Shown one piece after another: positions 41,435-50,410 of a stretch of 51,376 bases of DNA. The stretch spans positions 1 through 51,376 of the forward strand of contig CANSAP010000013.1 of NCBI GenBank assembly GCA_947644715.1, written 5' to 3'. A program made the translations under genes and the position numbers. Source of the DNA: an uncultured Bacteroidales bacterium. GTDB taxonomy: Bacteria; Bacteroidota; Bacteroidia; Bacteroidales; Muribaculaceae. The notes beneath the pieces are model-generated. The model had not been told where the DNA came from, did no database searches, and was given only the letters and a program-made list of their open reading frames with translations. Position 1 is the stretch's first letter; the number at the start of each line of letters is the position of its first letter.

Positions 41435-41440
41435 CTTAGT

Positions 41441-41514
41441 CGGGGTGACAAGATTCGAACTTGCGACCTCACGCCCCCCAGACGCACACTCTAACCGGAC
41501 TGAGCTACACCCCG
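41441..41514 (-). tRNA. tRNA-Pro (anticodon GGG)
   Basis: A 74-base cloverleaf. The acceptor strands CGGGGTG and CACCCCG pair fully. The D arm is GCTC/GAGT. The anticodon loop CTGGGGG gives anticodon GGG, closed by a stem with several G-U pairs. The T arm contains GTTCGAATC. CCA is not encoded. A canonical promoter lies at 41626-41657, giving a leader of roughly 100 bases, and a hairpin terminator follows directly. Confidence 0.95.
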
Positions 41515-41625
41515 ATAGGTGTCTTTCCTGAAGGCTCTCATCAGGCTTCATTGGGGGAGACCTTGCGGCCTGAAGCTGATTCTTTGGTTTTGCAACCTCG
41601 GTGATTACCTTCCCGAAAGCGAGTG

Positions 41626-41657
41626 CAAAGTTACGACCTTTTTTTGAACCCACCAAA
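41626..41657 (-). promoter_or_regulatory. Promoter of tRNA-Pro
   Basis: -7 box TAACTTTG (41633-41626) and -33 TTTG (41657-41654) on the minus strand, 20 bases apart. The sequence upstream of the -33 box is A/T tract-rich, as in the similar element at the window's left edge. Confidence 0.85.
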
Positions 41658-41703
41658 TTTTCAGACAAAAAAATTTCAAAAAATTTTCATCGGTTAGTTT
41701 AAT

Positions 41704-41744
41704 CGCCTGAAATTAGGCGGAGTTAAGAAGTTTTATTAATTTTG
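41704..41744 (+). promoter_or_regulatory. -7 box and overlapping inverted repeat before the DUF5715 gene
   Basis: TAATTTTG at 41737-41744 is a -7 box facing right, about 70 bases before the ATG at 41814. The expected -33 site (near 41713-41716) is replaced by the inverted repeat CGCCT (41704-41708) / AGGCG (41715-41719), which could be an activator or repressor site. Confidence 0.5.
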
Positions 41745-41813
41745 CACAAAGAGCGGATTTTTCAGATAAGGAATCCCTGATAAGTACCTTTTTCCGTCTC
41801 TGCTTTTTCTGTT

Positions 41814-42599
41814 ATGCGCAAATCAATTTTCTCCATAATAGCCGCAGGCGCCATGCTCATGGCTGCCTGTTCTCATTCTTCCGGCGAGAGTGACAGCTCT
41901 ATGCTCGCAGCCGGCACCGCTCAGTCAGCACTGGCCGATCCGCTTAATTTCAAGGAGGACGGGTACTCCCATTCAGCCCCCTCTAAAGCAGGCATCCCGA
42001 CCGGGCCGCGGCATCATGACCGCATTTATGTACGCAACATCGGCAACCTGCGCGAGGTGTTCCTGGACAGCAACAAATTCCAGTATGCTTGGGCTGAGCG
42101 CATCGGCATAGAACCGATTACGGATCTGAACGGAGCCTACCGCACGCGTCGTCCATTGGTGAAAATCACTGACTGCGACGCCTATGGCGTTGACAAGCTC
42201 ACTCATTCCCTCCCCTATCTCGTACCGGAAGCAGCTCAGCTGCTGCAACGGGTGGGCTACGATTTCATCGACACCTTGGCTCGCCGCGGCGTGGATGGCT
42301 ATAAGATTAAAGTCACCTCTTTGCTGCGCACTCCGGCCACAGTCAAGGCGCTCCGCCGTCGAAACGTGAATGCCACCGACAGCTCCACCCATCAGTTCGG
42401 CACCACTTTCGACCTCTCTTGGAGCAACTTCATCTGCGCCGACACAACGCGCACCATCCATGAAGGCGACCTGAAGAATGTCTTGGCCGAAGTGCTTTAT
42501 AACCTGCGGAGACAGGGAAAGTGCATGGTGGTCTTCGAGCGCAAAACCGCCTGCTTTCATGTAACAGTAACCCCGGGTCGCAAGCCCGATGAGATGTAA
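41814..42599 (+). CDS. DUF5715-type lipoprotein with M15 peptidase-like motif
   Basis: A 261-residue lipoprotein (signal 1-18, lipobox MAAC with Cys at 19). The central and C-terminal part resembles DUF5715. The stretch STHQFGTTFDLSW resembles the S-x-H-x-x-G-x-A-x-D zinc site of M15 D,D-peptidases, and a later FHVTV offers a third ligand. It may thus cut or bind peptidoglycan in the periplasm, a hypothesis from motif resemblance. It is transcribed rightward from 41737-41744, with the AsmA-like gene 38 bases downstream. Confidence 0.72.
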   Translation: MRKSIFSIIAAGAMLMAACSHSSGESDSSMLAAGTAQSALADPLNFKEDGYSHSAPSKAGIPTGPRHHDRIYVRNIGNLREVFLDSNKFQYAWAERIGIEPITDLNGAYRTRRPLVKITDCDAYGVDKLTHSLPYLVPEAAQLLQRVGYDFIDTLARRGVDGYKIKVTSLLRTPATVKALRRRNVNATDSSTHQFGTTFDLSWSNFICADTTRTIHEGDLKNVLAEVLYNLRRQGKCMVVFERKTACFHVTVTPGRKPDEM

Positions 42600-42637
42600 C
42601 GTTTCCTAATCACGTCACCCCTGCCAGTCAACACCCT

Positions 42638-45600
42638 ATGTCTGAAAACAAAATCACTCCGGCGCCCGCACCGGCACGCCGTTCGCCACTCCGCAAAGCG
42701 CTGAAAGTCTCGGCTTGGATTCTCGGCTCCATCCTTGGGCTCCTGATTCTCATCATGTGTGCCGTGGCCTGGATTCTCACTCCCGAACGGCTTACCCCTC
42801 TGGTTGAGAAGTATGCTTCGGAATATCTGAAAGCTGACCTGAAGGCTGACCGGGTGGAGCTGACCGTCTGGAAGAGTTTCCCTTATGTGGCGCTTGATGT
42901 GCAGAACCTGCACCTCGTCTCCCTCTCACTGCAGGGACAACCGGATTCCGTCATGCAGGCACTCCCGGCGGATGCCTCCCGGCTGCTTGATGCCACCTCC
43001 GTTCATGCCTCCATAAATCCTTGGCACCTGCTGCGTGGTGCCATCAAATTAGGTGATATTTCCATCAAGGGGATGGGAATAAATCTGGTGGCCTACTCCC
43101 CCACTGTCACCAATTATGACATCATCCCCCCCTCGGAGCCGTCGGAAGAAAGCAGCACGTGGGAAATAGACCTTGCCGATGTAAGCATCTCCGCAGAAGG
43201 TGGCATCCGCTATTTTGACGCATCGGCCGGCTTAGATGCCCGGCTCTCGCGACCCATGCTGACTGTGAACACTTCCGGCGAGAATCTCAAACTCGATTTC
43301 AAGGCTTCGGCTTCGCTCACTATGCAGGGACACCCCTACGTGAGCAATATGCCTCTGACGCTCGGTGGCAACATCCTGTTCAAGCAGAATCCTATCGTGC
43401 TTTCCTCGCAGGACTTGCAATTGACGGCCTGGGGGCTGCCGGTGAACATGAAGCTCGGTGTGGACCTGGGCGAGAATCCGGCGCTGACTCAGGCATCGCT
43501 TTCCATCCCGCCCCTGAAAATCATGCCTCTGCTTGAGATGGTTGCCCCGCAACTGTCAGCTGACATCCCGGCGCTGAAGCTGATTGACTCAGACATTGCT
43601 CTGGGACTGCAGGCTGATGTGCTGACTCCCTGGAGGTTCGATTCGCCGACACTGCCCACCGTCCAAGTGAAATATGATATTCCGGTCTGCCACCTTTCTT
43701 ATGGTGAAAAGAACAGTAAGGAGCGTCTCAACATATCGGAGCTGAACCTGTCCGGCACGTTCACCTACGACGGCGCAAACCCGCAGGGAAGTGCAGCCCA
43801 CATTCCGGTGTTCACGGCCAAGGGTGAGGGAATCGACCTCTCCCTGACGGCAGATGTCACCGAGGCTCTCTCTGAGGATCCGCTCATTGCCCTGACTTCA
43901 CGCGGGAGCGCTGACATTTCTCATTTCAAATCACTCATCCCCATCCCCGGCACGCTGCTGAAAGGCACCGTGGAGGCTGACGCGTCGATTCGCGGCCACC
44001 TCTCTGACCTGACTGAGATGCGCTTCTCCGGCATTGACGCCGACGGGCGTGTGGAGGTGCGCAATCTTTTGTTCTCTATTCCGGTGATGGCCACGAAGCT
44101 CTATGCCGGCCTGACCACTATCACTCTCGGCAACGACATGGAGACCCGCGATTATGGCAACGGGCTGGTGAAAGGTCTGTTGCGTGCCCGCGCCGAGATT
44201 GACACCATGTATATGGAGGTGCCCGGCATTGAGCTGGGACTGCGCGACCTCGACCTGCGTGCCGGCACGACTCCGCAACTGCTATCGCTCTCCTCTTCCA
44301 ACAAGGAGATTATTCCGATGGGCATGAAGCTGACCGTGGGGCGCGTCGTGGCAGACTCCGAAGTGGACACTCTTCATCTGAATGCCCGCTCGCTGACGGC
44401 CGACGGCAGCATAACCCGCTATGAGGGGAATGCCAAGTCGCCGCTGCTGAAAGCGGGGCTGAGTGCCGAACGGCTGAGATACACCGACCCGTTCACCCGT
44501 CTTGGTGTGCGCGGATTCTCGGCTGATGTGTCAGCAAATCTGCGTGCCCGGAACTCGGCTTCCGGCCGGGCAAAACAACGCAAGGCTCCGGCGGCTGCGT
44601 CAGAGGCTGCGTCAGAGGGGACACTCGATATGAGTGTGCAGGATGAGGGGCTGAAGGCTCTGCTGCGCCATTGGGGGGTGCAGGGTGGCGTGAAGGCTGA
44701 CCGGGTGAATCTCACCTATATCTCTTATCCCGTGCGCACCCGCCTCACAAATCTCGCGCTCGATTTCTCTTTAGATTCGCTTCGACTGCACCGCGCATAT
44801 ATTTCCAGCCAGAACAACCGGCTGTCGCTGGCCGGAACCATCTCCGGCATGAGGAGCGCAATGCTCGGTCGCACCCGCAGGCCGCTGACTGTAAGGTTGC
44901 AGGCTGACATTGATTCGCTTGACCTCAACCAAATTGCCTATAACTATAACCTTGGCCTCGGATTGCAGGCCAAGCGAGGGATGCTGGCCCGCATTAATCC
45001 GGAAGATGAGGATGCTCTGGTGAGAGCTGCCGCTGAGCAGGCCGCCCCCTCGGAGGAACCTGTTGACACGACTCCGTTCATTGTACCCAGGAATGTGGAC
45101 GCCCAAGTGAAACTCACTTCAAAGTATGCTGTCTATACTAATCTCGCATTCCATGACTTGCGGGGCAATCTGATTGTCAACGATGGCGCACTGTCGGTCG
45201 ATTCGCTCGTTATGGCCACCGATTTCGGCAACGCTTATCTGAATCTGCTCTATTCCTCGCGCGATATTCAGGATTTGAATATGGCTGTTGACCTCGGCTT
45301 CAATCGAGTGAACCTCGAGAATTTCTATACATCTTTCCCGCAGGTCACTGAAATGATGCCTATCATCACCAATCTGCACGGCATGGTGGGAGCTTCGCTC
45401 ACCGGCTCGTTCAATCTGTTCCCGTCGATGGATATCGACCTCGGTTCGCTCAACGCCATGCTTAACATAACCGGCGCCGACCTGAGAGTGACTCAGGATC
45501 CGATTATCCGCAAGATTGCACGCATGATGCTGATTCGCAAGAAGGGGGACCTGAATATCTCTGACATGAATATCCAGGTGTCGGTGCATGACAATGTAAT

Positions 45601-46093
45601 GAGGCTCTATCCCTTCTCTTTCTCAATGGAGAAGTATCAGTTTGCGCTGCTAGGCGAGAATGACCTGGATCAAAACATGTATTACCACCTGTCGGTGCTG
45701 AAATCTCCGGTGCCTTGGAAATTCGGCATCAATATCAAGGGCACGTTCGATGACCCCAAGTTCCGTTTCGGAGGAGCAAAGTATAAGGAGAACGAGGCGC
45801 GCGAAGTGGTGAATCTCGTGCAGAGCGAGAGGGTGAACTTCGTGCGTGCCATGAGGTTGCAACTGCATAAGCTCGTCAACCGTGCCGCTCTGAATTATGC
45901 CAACCGCCGCGAGCCTGACAACAGTGCCGAGCGCCTGAATCAATCAGTTGGCGAATCGCAATTTGAAGACCCGACGCAGGCTGTCAGCCACACCATAGCC
46001 GACCCGATTGCCCGCGTGCTGGGCAAGAATGCTGACCTGCTCCGCACCATGCAGGAGAAACAGGCCAAAGACAAAAAGAAGAAAAAGAAGTGA
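42638..46093 (+). CDS. Large AsmA-family protein
   Basis: A 1151-residue envelope protein. One N-terminal transmembrane helix (about 27-48) is followed by an AsmA-type beginning (ERLTPLVEKYASEYLKADLKADRVELTVWKSFPYVALDVQNLHL). A very long repetitive beta-strand region then runs to about 1060. AsmA/TamB-like proteins are bridge-like and are linked to lipid transport or outer-membrane assembly. Residues 1130-1151 end in a lysine-rich tail. The gene's stop overlaps the ATG of the HAD gene (TGATG). Lipid transfer is a family-based inference. Confidence 0.85.
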   Translation: MSENKITPAPAPARRSPLRKALKVSAWILGSILGLLILIMCAVAWILTPERLTPLVEKYASEYLKADLKADRVELTVWKSFPYVALDVQNLHLVSLSLQGQPDSVMQALPADASRLLDATSVHASINPWHLLRGAIKLGDISIKGMGINLVAYSPTVTNYDIIPPSEPSEESSTWEIDLADVSISAEGGIRYFDASAGLDARLSRPMLTVNTSGENLKLDFKASASLTMQGHPYVSNMPLTLGGNILFKQNPIVLSSQDLQLTAWGLPVNMKLGVDLGENPALTQASLSIPPLKIMPLLEMVAPQLSADIPALKLIDSDIALGLQADVLTPWRFDSPTLPTVQVKYDIPVCHLSYGEKNSKERLNISELNLSGTFTYDGANPQGSAAHIPVFTAKGEGIDLSLTADVTEALSEDPLIALTSRGSADISHFKSLIPIPGTLLKGTVEADASIRGHLSDLTEMRFSGIDADGRVEVRNLLFSIPVMATKLYAGLTTITLGNDMETRDYGNGLVKGLLRARAEIDTMYMEVPGIELGLRDLDLRAGTTPQLLSLSSSNKEIIPMGMKLTVGRVVADSEVDTLHLNARSLTADGSITRYEGNAKSPLLKAGLSAERLRYTDPFTRLGVRGFSADVSANLRARNSASGRAKQRKAPAAASEAASEGTLDMSVQDEGLKALLRHWGVQGGVKADRVNLTYISYPVRTRLTNLALDFSLDSLRLHRAYISSQNNRLSLAGTISGMRSAMLGRTRRPLTVRLQADIDSLDLNQIAYNYNLGLGLQAKRGMLARINPEDEDALVRAAAEQAAPSEEPVDTTPFIVPRNVDAQVKLTSKYAVYTNLAFHDLRGNLIVNDGALSVDSLVMATDFGNAYLNLLYSSRDIQDLNMAVDLGFNRVNLENFYTSFPQVTEMMPIITNLHGMVGASLTGSFNLFPSMDIDLGSLNAMLNITGADLRVTQDPIIRKIARMMLIRKKGDLNISDMNIQVSVHDNVMRLYPFSFSMEKYQFALLGENDLDQNMYYHLSVLKSPVPWKFGINIKGTFDDPKFRFGGAKYKENEAREVVNLVQSERVNFVRAMRLQLHKLVNRAALNYANRREPDNSAERLNQSVGESQFEDPTQAVSHTIADPIARVLGKNADLLRTMQEKQAKDKKKKKK

Positions 46094-46833
46094 TGGAAAT
46101 TGATATTGATTCAGCGATTGCCGCTTACTGCGCCCGACAGGGGCTGCAGGGCTGGCTGCCGCGCGCTGCGCTGATTGATATGGATGGGGTGCTGTATGAC
46201 TCCATGCCTCGCCATGCTGCTGCCTGGCAACGCATGATGCGGGAGCAAGGGGTGGAAACCACTCTTGAGGAGTTCTTCCTTTATGAGGGGATGACCGGCG
46301 CAGCCACCATTGATTTGCTTTTCCGCCGACATTTGGGGCGCTCTGCTTCGCCGGAAGAGGTGGACAGGCTCTACGCTATCAAGAGTGAATACTTCCGCAG
46401 TCAGGGGGAACGGATTCCGATGCCCGGAGCGGCGCTGATGCTCAAAGAGTTGCAGGAGATGGATATCACCCGAGTGCTCGTCACGGGCAGCGCTCAGGCA
46501 AGCCTGCTGACCTCATTGCAGAAGGATTACCCCGGGGCGTTCTCAGCCGAAAGAAGGGTGACGGCGCTGGATGTCACTCATGGCAAACCGCATCCGGAGC
46601 CTTATCTGAAGGGGCTTGAGATAGCCGGAGTGCCGGCGCGGGATGCGATGGTGATTGAGAATGCTCCGTTAGGGGTGCAGGCCGGACATGCTGCCGGATG
46701 CTTCACGGTTGCCCTGACCACAGGACCTGTGCCTGAGAAGGCATTGAGAGAAGCCGGAGCCGATATCGTTTTCCCTTCCATGCAGGCGTTTGCAGAGAAT
46801 GTTCGCAGGTTGGTTCGCTATTCTGCTGATTAA
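46093..46833 (+). CDS. HAD-superfamily sugar-phosphatase / beta-phosphoglucomutase-like
   Basis: A 246-residue cytosolic HAD enzyme with a helical cap (subclass I). Motif I is LIDMDGVLYDS (nucleophile and acid Asp), motif II VLVTGS, motif III the Lys in THGKPHPEPY, and motif IV VIENAPLGVQAG. Motif IV has Asn where most relatives have Asp (E-D), a mild departure. The likely substrates are small phosphorylated sugars or glycerol-type phosphates. The start is set at the ATG 46093 rather than the in-frame GTG at 46090. aroB follows 14 bases downstream. Confidence 0.85.
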   Translation: MEIDIDSAIAAYCARQGLQGWLPRAALIDMDGVLYDSMPRHAAAWQRMMREQGVETTLEEFFLYEGMTGAATIDLLFRRHLGRSASPEEVDRLYAIKSEYFRSQGERIPMPGAALMLKELQEMDITRVLVTGSAQASLLTSLQKDYPGAFSAERRVTALDVTHGKPHPEPYLKGLEIAGVPARDAMVIENAPLGVQAGHAAGCFTVALTTGPVPEKALREAGADIVFPSMQAFAENVRRLVRYSAD

Positions 46834-46847
46834 GAGTGGTATTAACA

Positions 46848-47876
46848 ATGGACCGATTGTTTTTCTCTGACTCTCCGGAACTGAAGCTGAGCGAGATTCT
46901 TGAGCTGACGCCGCATGACCGCGCGTTTGTAATAATGCCCGCGGGGTGCGCCTCAATGCTTGGGGAGGTCATAGGAAACCTCAGTCCCTCTCTGCTTATT
47001 GATGACCGGGAGGAGGCTAAAAACATGGCGTCGCTTGAAAGGATTCTGTCGGCCATGCTTGAGCAGGGATTGACCCGGAGGTCGATTGTTATTAACATCG
47101 GCGGGGGGGTGACCACTGATATCGGGGGCTTGGCTGCCGCGTTGTATATGCGCGGGATTCGCTATATAAATATTCCGACTACCCTGCTGGCCATGGTTGA
47201 CGCCTCATCCGGCGGAAAGACTGCTGTGGATTTACAGGGGGTTAAAAATATTGTGGGTGCTTTTCATCAGCCGCTTGCGACAATCATTACCCCCGCGTTC
47301 CTTAGGACTTTGCCTGACGAACAACTCTTGTCGGGATATGCCGAGATGGTGAAACATGATTTGCTGCGCGGAGCAATGCCCGGCTTCCCGGCTGCAGGGT
47401 TGACGGTTGAGAGTGTCGCCTCTGACATTGAGCAATCTGTTATGTTCAAGCAGCGTATCGTCAGTGCCGATCCGGAGGAGAAAGGACTTCGACGCATTCT
47501 GAATCTCGGCCATACGGCGGGGCACGCGTTTGAGGCATTGGCTTTGCAGCGGGGCGCCCCGGCTGCCCACGGGATTGCTGTGGCTCAGGGGCTGGTGACG
47601 GCTTTGGTGCTGAGCGTAATGGCAGGAGGATTCCCCTCGGCACTCATGCAAAGTATTGTGGCGGGGATACGTTCTTTGTTTCCGATTATTCCCTTCGGAT
47701 GCAAGGATTATGAGGAGCTGCTGGGGCTCATGCACAGTGATAAAAAGAATCAGGGCAAAGGCTCCGTGGCCTTCACCCTGTTAGCGGCTCCCGGCAAACC
47801 GATGGAGCGGGTGGATATCGATGATGCAACTCTGCGCGAGGCTCTCGACATAACCCGGGATTTGCTCGGGATTTAG
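46848..47876 (+). CDS. aroB: 3-dehydroquinate synthase
   Basis: The second enzyme of the shikimate pathway (342 residues), NAD- and metal-dependent. Motifs visible are INIGGGVTTDIGGLAAALYMRG, the NIPTTLLAMVDASSGGKTAVD block, YAEMVKHDL and the metal-binding LNLGHTAGHAFE. The start is placed at the ATG 46848, although a GTG twelve bases upstream is in frame. It ends the plus-strand series DUF5715 > AsmA > HAD > aroB and converges on the repeat-rich gene. Confidence 0.95.
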   Translation: MDRLFFSDSPELKLSEILELTPHDRAFVIMPAGCASMLGEVIGNLSPSLLIDDREEAKNMASLERILSAMLEQGLTRRSIVINIGGGVTTDIGGLAAALYMRGIRYINIPTTLLAMVDASSGGKTAVDLQGVKNIVGAFHQPLATIITPAFLRTLPDEQLLSGYAEMVKHDLLRGAMPGFPAAGLTVESVASDIEQSVMFKQRIVSADPEEKGLRRILNLGHTAGHAFEALALQRGAPAAHGIAVAQGLVTALVLSVMAGGFPSALMQSIVAGIRSLFPIIPFGCKDYEELLGLMHSDKKNQGKGSVAFTLLAAPGKPMERVDIDDATLREALDITRDLLGI

Positions 47877-47908
47877 CCCCTTTCCTCAAAAGGAGCTTGG
47901 AAACAAGT

Positions 47909-48997
47909 TTAATAATAGGCGCTGTAAGTGAGCGTGGTGTAGTAACCCGGCACTCCTTGCAGTGAATTCATGTAGGCGTAATGGAGTGTAATATAGCCGG
48001 TATTGTCGCCGGCCCACCAAGTGGCTGTGCTGCCGGTGCTGGCCACGGGCGCGCCGTAAATCATTGACAGTTGCGAGTAAACGTTGTTGTAACGACCCAT
48101 GCCGGGGGTGGCGGAGTAGTAGGCAAACTGGCTGTTGGTCAGCAGGCCGTCGGTGTATTGCATTGCCACTTCAGGCCAAAGCAATCCGAGCTGGCTGACG
48201 TTGGTCAGGTAGATTACATTGTCGGCATAACCGGCCACCTGATAGCCTGCGTTGTAAAGGGAGTTGATGCCGGTGTCAATGAATGAACCGAATGTCAGGC
48301 CGAGGATTGTACCCAATGTTGGCACACCAACGACTGCATAGGAATAACGGGGAGGAACCGGGGGTGCCCAGTAGCCAATGCGGAAGCGGGAGGGTGCGGG
48401 AGCATTCCAATAGCCACCACCGGGACGCGGCGGACGATATGAGGGGCTTGCCCAGTTGTTATGCGGAGGGGTTACCGGGGTCCAGCCTCCGGGTTTGGCT
48501 ACGCTTGAACCGGGTCGATAAGCGGGCTGCGAGGGGCCTACAGGACGGTTGGCTGTGCCGCCACCGGGACGCACGGTAGAGGTGCCCGGACGCGATGAGG
48601 GAGCGGAAGTGCCGGGGCGAACGGTGGTACCGGTGTTGCCCGGGCGTAATGCAGATCCGCCGGTGCCGGGGCGCGAGGTGCTGCCTGTGCTGCCGGGACG
48701 CAGGGTGCTCGTTGAGGTGGACGGACGAGTGGTGGTCGACGTGCCGGGACGTGTCGTAGTAGCGGGACGTGTCGTAGTGCCGGTGGCCGGGCGAGTGGTG
48801 GTTGCCGGGCGGGAAGCCGACGTGGCCGGGCGAGTGGTGGTTGCCGGGCGGAAAGCCGACGTAGCCGGACGGGCGGTTGAGGTGGAACGGGTAGCGGTGC
48901 CGCTTGTGCCGCCGGGACGAGTCTGTGCCATCAAGCCCCCTTGGAAGGCTGCCATTGCCACGAGCAGTGATAATATGGTGCGTGAGATTCTTTTCAT
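47909..48997 (-). CDS. Secreted Thr/Pro/Arg/Gly repeat-rich protein
   Basis: A 362-residue exported protein (ATG at 48997; an upstream TTG at 49006 is less likely) with a signal peptide of about 24 residues. Residues about 25-160 are low complexity, with many copies of a T-R-P-A/G-T unit such as TTTRPATS. Residues about 165-210 are Pro/Gly/Trp/Tyr-rich (PSYRPPRPGGGYWNAP). The last 150 residues are a more ordinary domain (RYSYAVVGVPTLGTILGLTFGSFIDTGINSLYNAGY), perhaps partly membrane- or surface-associated. I do not recognise a family. It is likely an envelope or surface protein, and the threonines are possible O-glycosylation sites. Confidence 0.75.
   Translation of the reverse strand: MKRISRTILSLLVAMAAFQGGLMAQTRPGGTSGTATRSTSTARPATSAFRPATTTRPATSASRPATTTRPATGTTTRPATTTRPGTSTTTRPSTSTSTLRPGSTGSTSRPGTGGSALRPGNTGTTVRPGTSAPSSRPGTSTVRPGGGTANRPVGPSQPAYRPGSSVAKPGGWTPVTPPHNNWASPSYRPPRPGGGYWNAPAPSRFRIGYWAPPVPPRYSYAVVGVPTLGTILGLTFGSFIDTGINSLYNAGYQVAGYADNVIYLTNVSQLGLLWPEVAMQYTDGLLTNSQFAYYSATPGMGRYNNVYSQLSMIYGAPVASTGSTATWWAGDNTGYITLHYAYMNSLQGVPGYYTTLTYSAYY
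48783..48860 (-). repeat. Two tandem 39-bp direct repeats inside the repeat-rich gene
   Basis: 48783-48821 and 48822-48860 differ by one base and encode the same 13-residue unit. They are part of a wider field of shorter repeats from about 48560 to 48900. Confidence 0.85.
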
Positions 48998-49012
48998 AAC
49001 ATGCAATGTTTT

Positions 49013-49064
49013 AGGGTGTCATTACAATATTGTTGTAGAAACAACTTTATCATAAAGACACCCT
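49013..49064 (-). promoter_or_regulatory. Structured leader between the YeiH-type gene and the repeat-rich gene
   Basis: AGGGTGTC (49013-49020) pairs with GACACCCT (49057-49064), and an inner hairpin (49032-49036 with 49041-49045, AGAA loop) lies within. There is no T run on the minus strand after it, so a leader structure of the repeat-rich gene is as likely as a terminator. Confidence 0.45.
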
Positions 49065-49092
49065 TAATCGGAAAAAGTTTAATCTTCGACTA

Positions 49093-50154
49093 CTAAATCA
49101 GCACCGGCACAAGATAACGGGAAAGGAGATAGCCTCCACCTATCAGCCATATGTAGATGAAGAAGGCCAGGAGGAAAGGTTTGGCGCCTGCTTTCTTGAA
49201 TTTGTCGAAGCTGGTCTCGGCTCCCAAGGCCACCATTGCCATGGTGAGCAGGAAGGTGTCGACGGCATTTATAAAGTCAACTCCGGCTGCAGGAATGCCA
49301 CAGGGGGTGGAGAGGGTGTTCAGATAAAGTGAGAGTGAGTTGAGAGCAATGATTCCAAGGAACCAGAATGCAAACCAGGGGACTGCAACTTTTGTCTTGC
49401 CTCCACCCGCTTCGCCGCCGCGGTTGCGTCGTGCAACCCAGAAACCGAGTACTATAAGCACGGGCACAAGCATCATTACACGTATCATCTTGACGATTAC
49501 GGTGACGGGAGCAATCTCGTCGCCAAGCGCGTTGCCTGCACCCACGGCGTGTGCGACTTCATGCAATGTGGATCCTCCGAATATGCCCATCTCCTGCGGA
49601 GTGAGATCAAGCAAGCCGGCTCGGTAAGCTATCGGGTAAAGGAACATGGAGAGGGTGCCGAAGATTACGACGGTGGCCACGGCCACAGCAGTCTTGTAAG
49701 GCTTTGTGCGCATCGTTGCCTCAGCGCCCAAGACGGCGGCTGCACCACATATGCCGCTGCCAACTGAGGTCAGCATGGCTATGTCACGGTCCATTTTCAT
49801 GAGTCGGCCAAGCTGATAGCCACCCACGATTGTCACGGTTACAATTATCGCATCAACCACTATGCCGGCCACCCCGACTGCGGCAATGTCCTGAAACGTG
49901 AGACGGAAACCGTAGAGAATGATGCCAAGACGGAGCAGTTTCTTGGAACAGAATTGAATGCCGGGCACCCATGTCTCCGGTAAGTGCATGCGAAGTGTGT
50001 TGGCATAAATCATGCCTAAAATTATGCCGATAATCATCGGACTGATGGAGAGGCTCGTGAAAACCTCGGCGCTGCCAATGTAAAATGATGCACATGCAAA
50101 GAGCGCCATCAGCATCACGCCATGCAGCATGTTTCCTCTCGTCGGTGTGAACAT
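49093..50154 (-). CDS. YeiH/UPF0324-type putative sulfate or anion exporter
   Basis: A 353-residue inner-membrane protein with about ten transmembrane helices. The family blocks YTRLTFQDI-like (ILYGFRLTFQDIAAVG), the glycine-rich SVGSGICGAAAVLGAEA and the GGSTLHEVAHAVGAGNALG stretch are characteristic of the YeiH family. Members are annotated as putative sulfate exporters, and the substrate is not established here. A TTAAC-N3-GTTAA palindrome lies upstream at 50182-50194. The next gene downstream is 95 bases away. Confidence 0.88.
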   Translation of the reverse strand: MFTPTRGNMLHGVMLMALFACASFYIGSAEVFTSLSISPMIIGIILGMIYANTLRMHLPETWVPGIQFCSKKLLRLGIILYGFRLTFQDIAAVGVAGIVVDAIIVTVTIVGGYQLGRLMKMDRDIAMLTSVGSGICGAAAVLGAEATMRTKPYKTAVAVATVVIFGTLSMFLYPIAYRAGLLDLTPQEMGIFGGSTLHEVAHAVGAGNALGDEIAPVTVIVKMIRVMMLVPVLIVLGFWVARRNRGGEAGGGKTKVAVPWFAFWFLGIIALNSLSLYLNTLSTPCGIPAAGVDFINAVDTFLLTMAMVALGAETSFDKFKKAGAKPFLLAFFIYIWLIGGGYLLSRYLVPVLI

Positions 50155-50181
50155 ATATTTTTGTTTGTTAAGTGTCAGGTA

Positions 50182-50194
50182 TTAACTCTGTTAA
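50182..50194. promoter_or_regulatory. Palindrome upstream of the YeiH-type gene
   Basis: TTAAC-TCT-GTTAA is a perfect inverted repeat, with another GTTAA at 50167-50171. It lies about 30 bases before the start codon at 50154 and may be an operator. No standard -7/-33 promoter is visible here. Confidence 0.35.
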
Positions 50195-50313
50195 TATCCG
50201 GGTCAAGAATCCGGAAGCACTGTTTTTCAAGCCGATTCAGAGCGCTAAATTCAACCTCACTCTTAGAACGTAGCAAGTGGCTTTTTTATTGTAACCTCAG
50301 ATTAAAAACGCAA

Positions 50314-50346
50314 GATGTGCCGACAGGTGCATCCCGCCGGCACATC
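50314..50346 (-). terminator. Terminator of the outer-membrane protein gene
   Basis: A 9-bp stem (50314-50322 with 50338-50346) with a 15-base loop, followed on the minus strand by TTGCGTTTTTAATC. It lies 65 bases past the stop at 50411. Confidence 0.75.
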
Positions 50347-50410
50347 AGCTGATCGTTTATGCTATGAAAGGATAGGAGTCAGTTTTGCTATACTTCCAAA
50401 GTTGTGGCCA

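Noticed and set aside
41232..41440. Possible cobalamin riboswitch before the BtuB/BtuG-like operon
   Set aside because: I looked for the conserved core boxes of the B12 riboswitch on the minus strand and did not find them, only tandem repeats and short hairpins.
41420..41668. 82-residue minus-strand frame over the tRNA
   Set aside because: It spans the tRNA-Pro gene, its promoter and part of its terminator, so it is not a gene.
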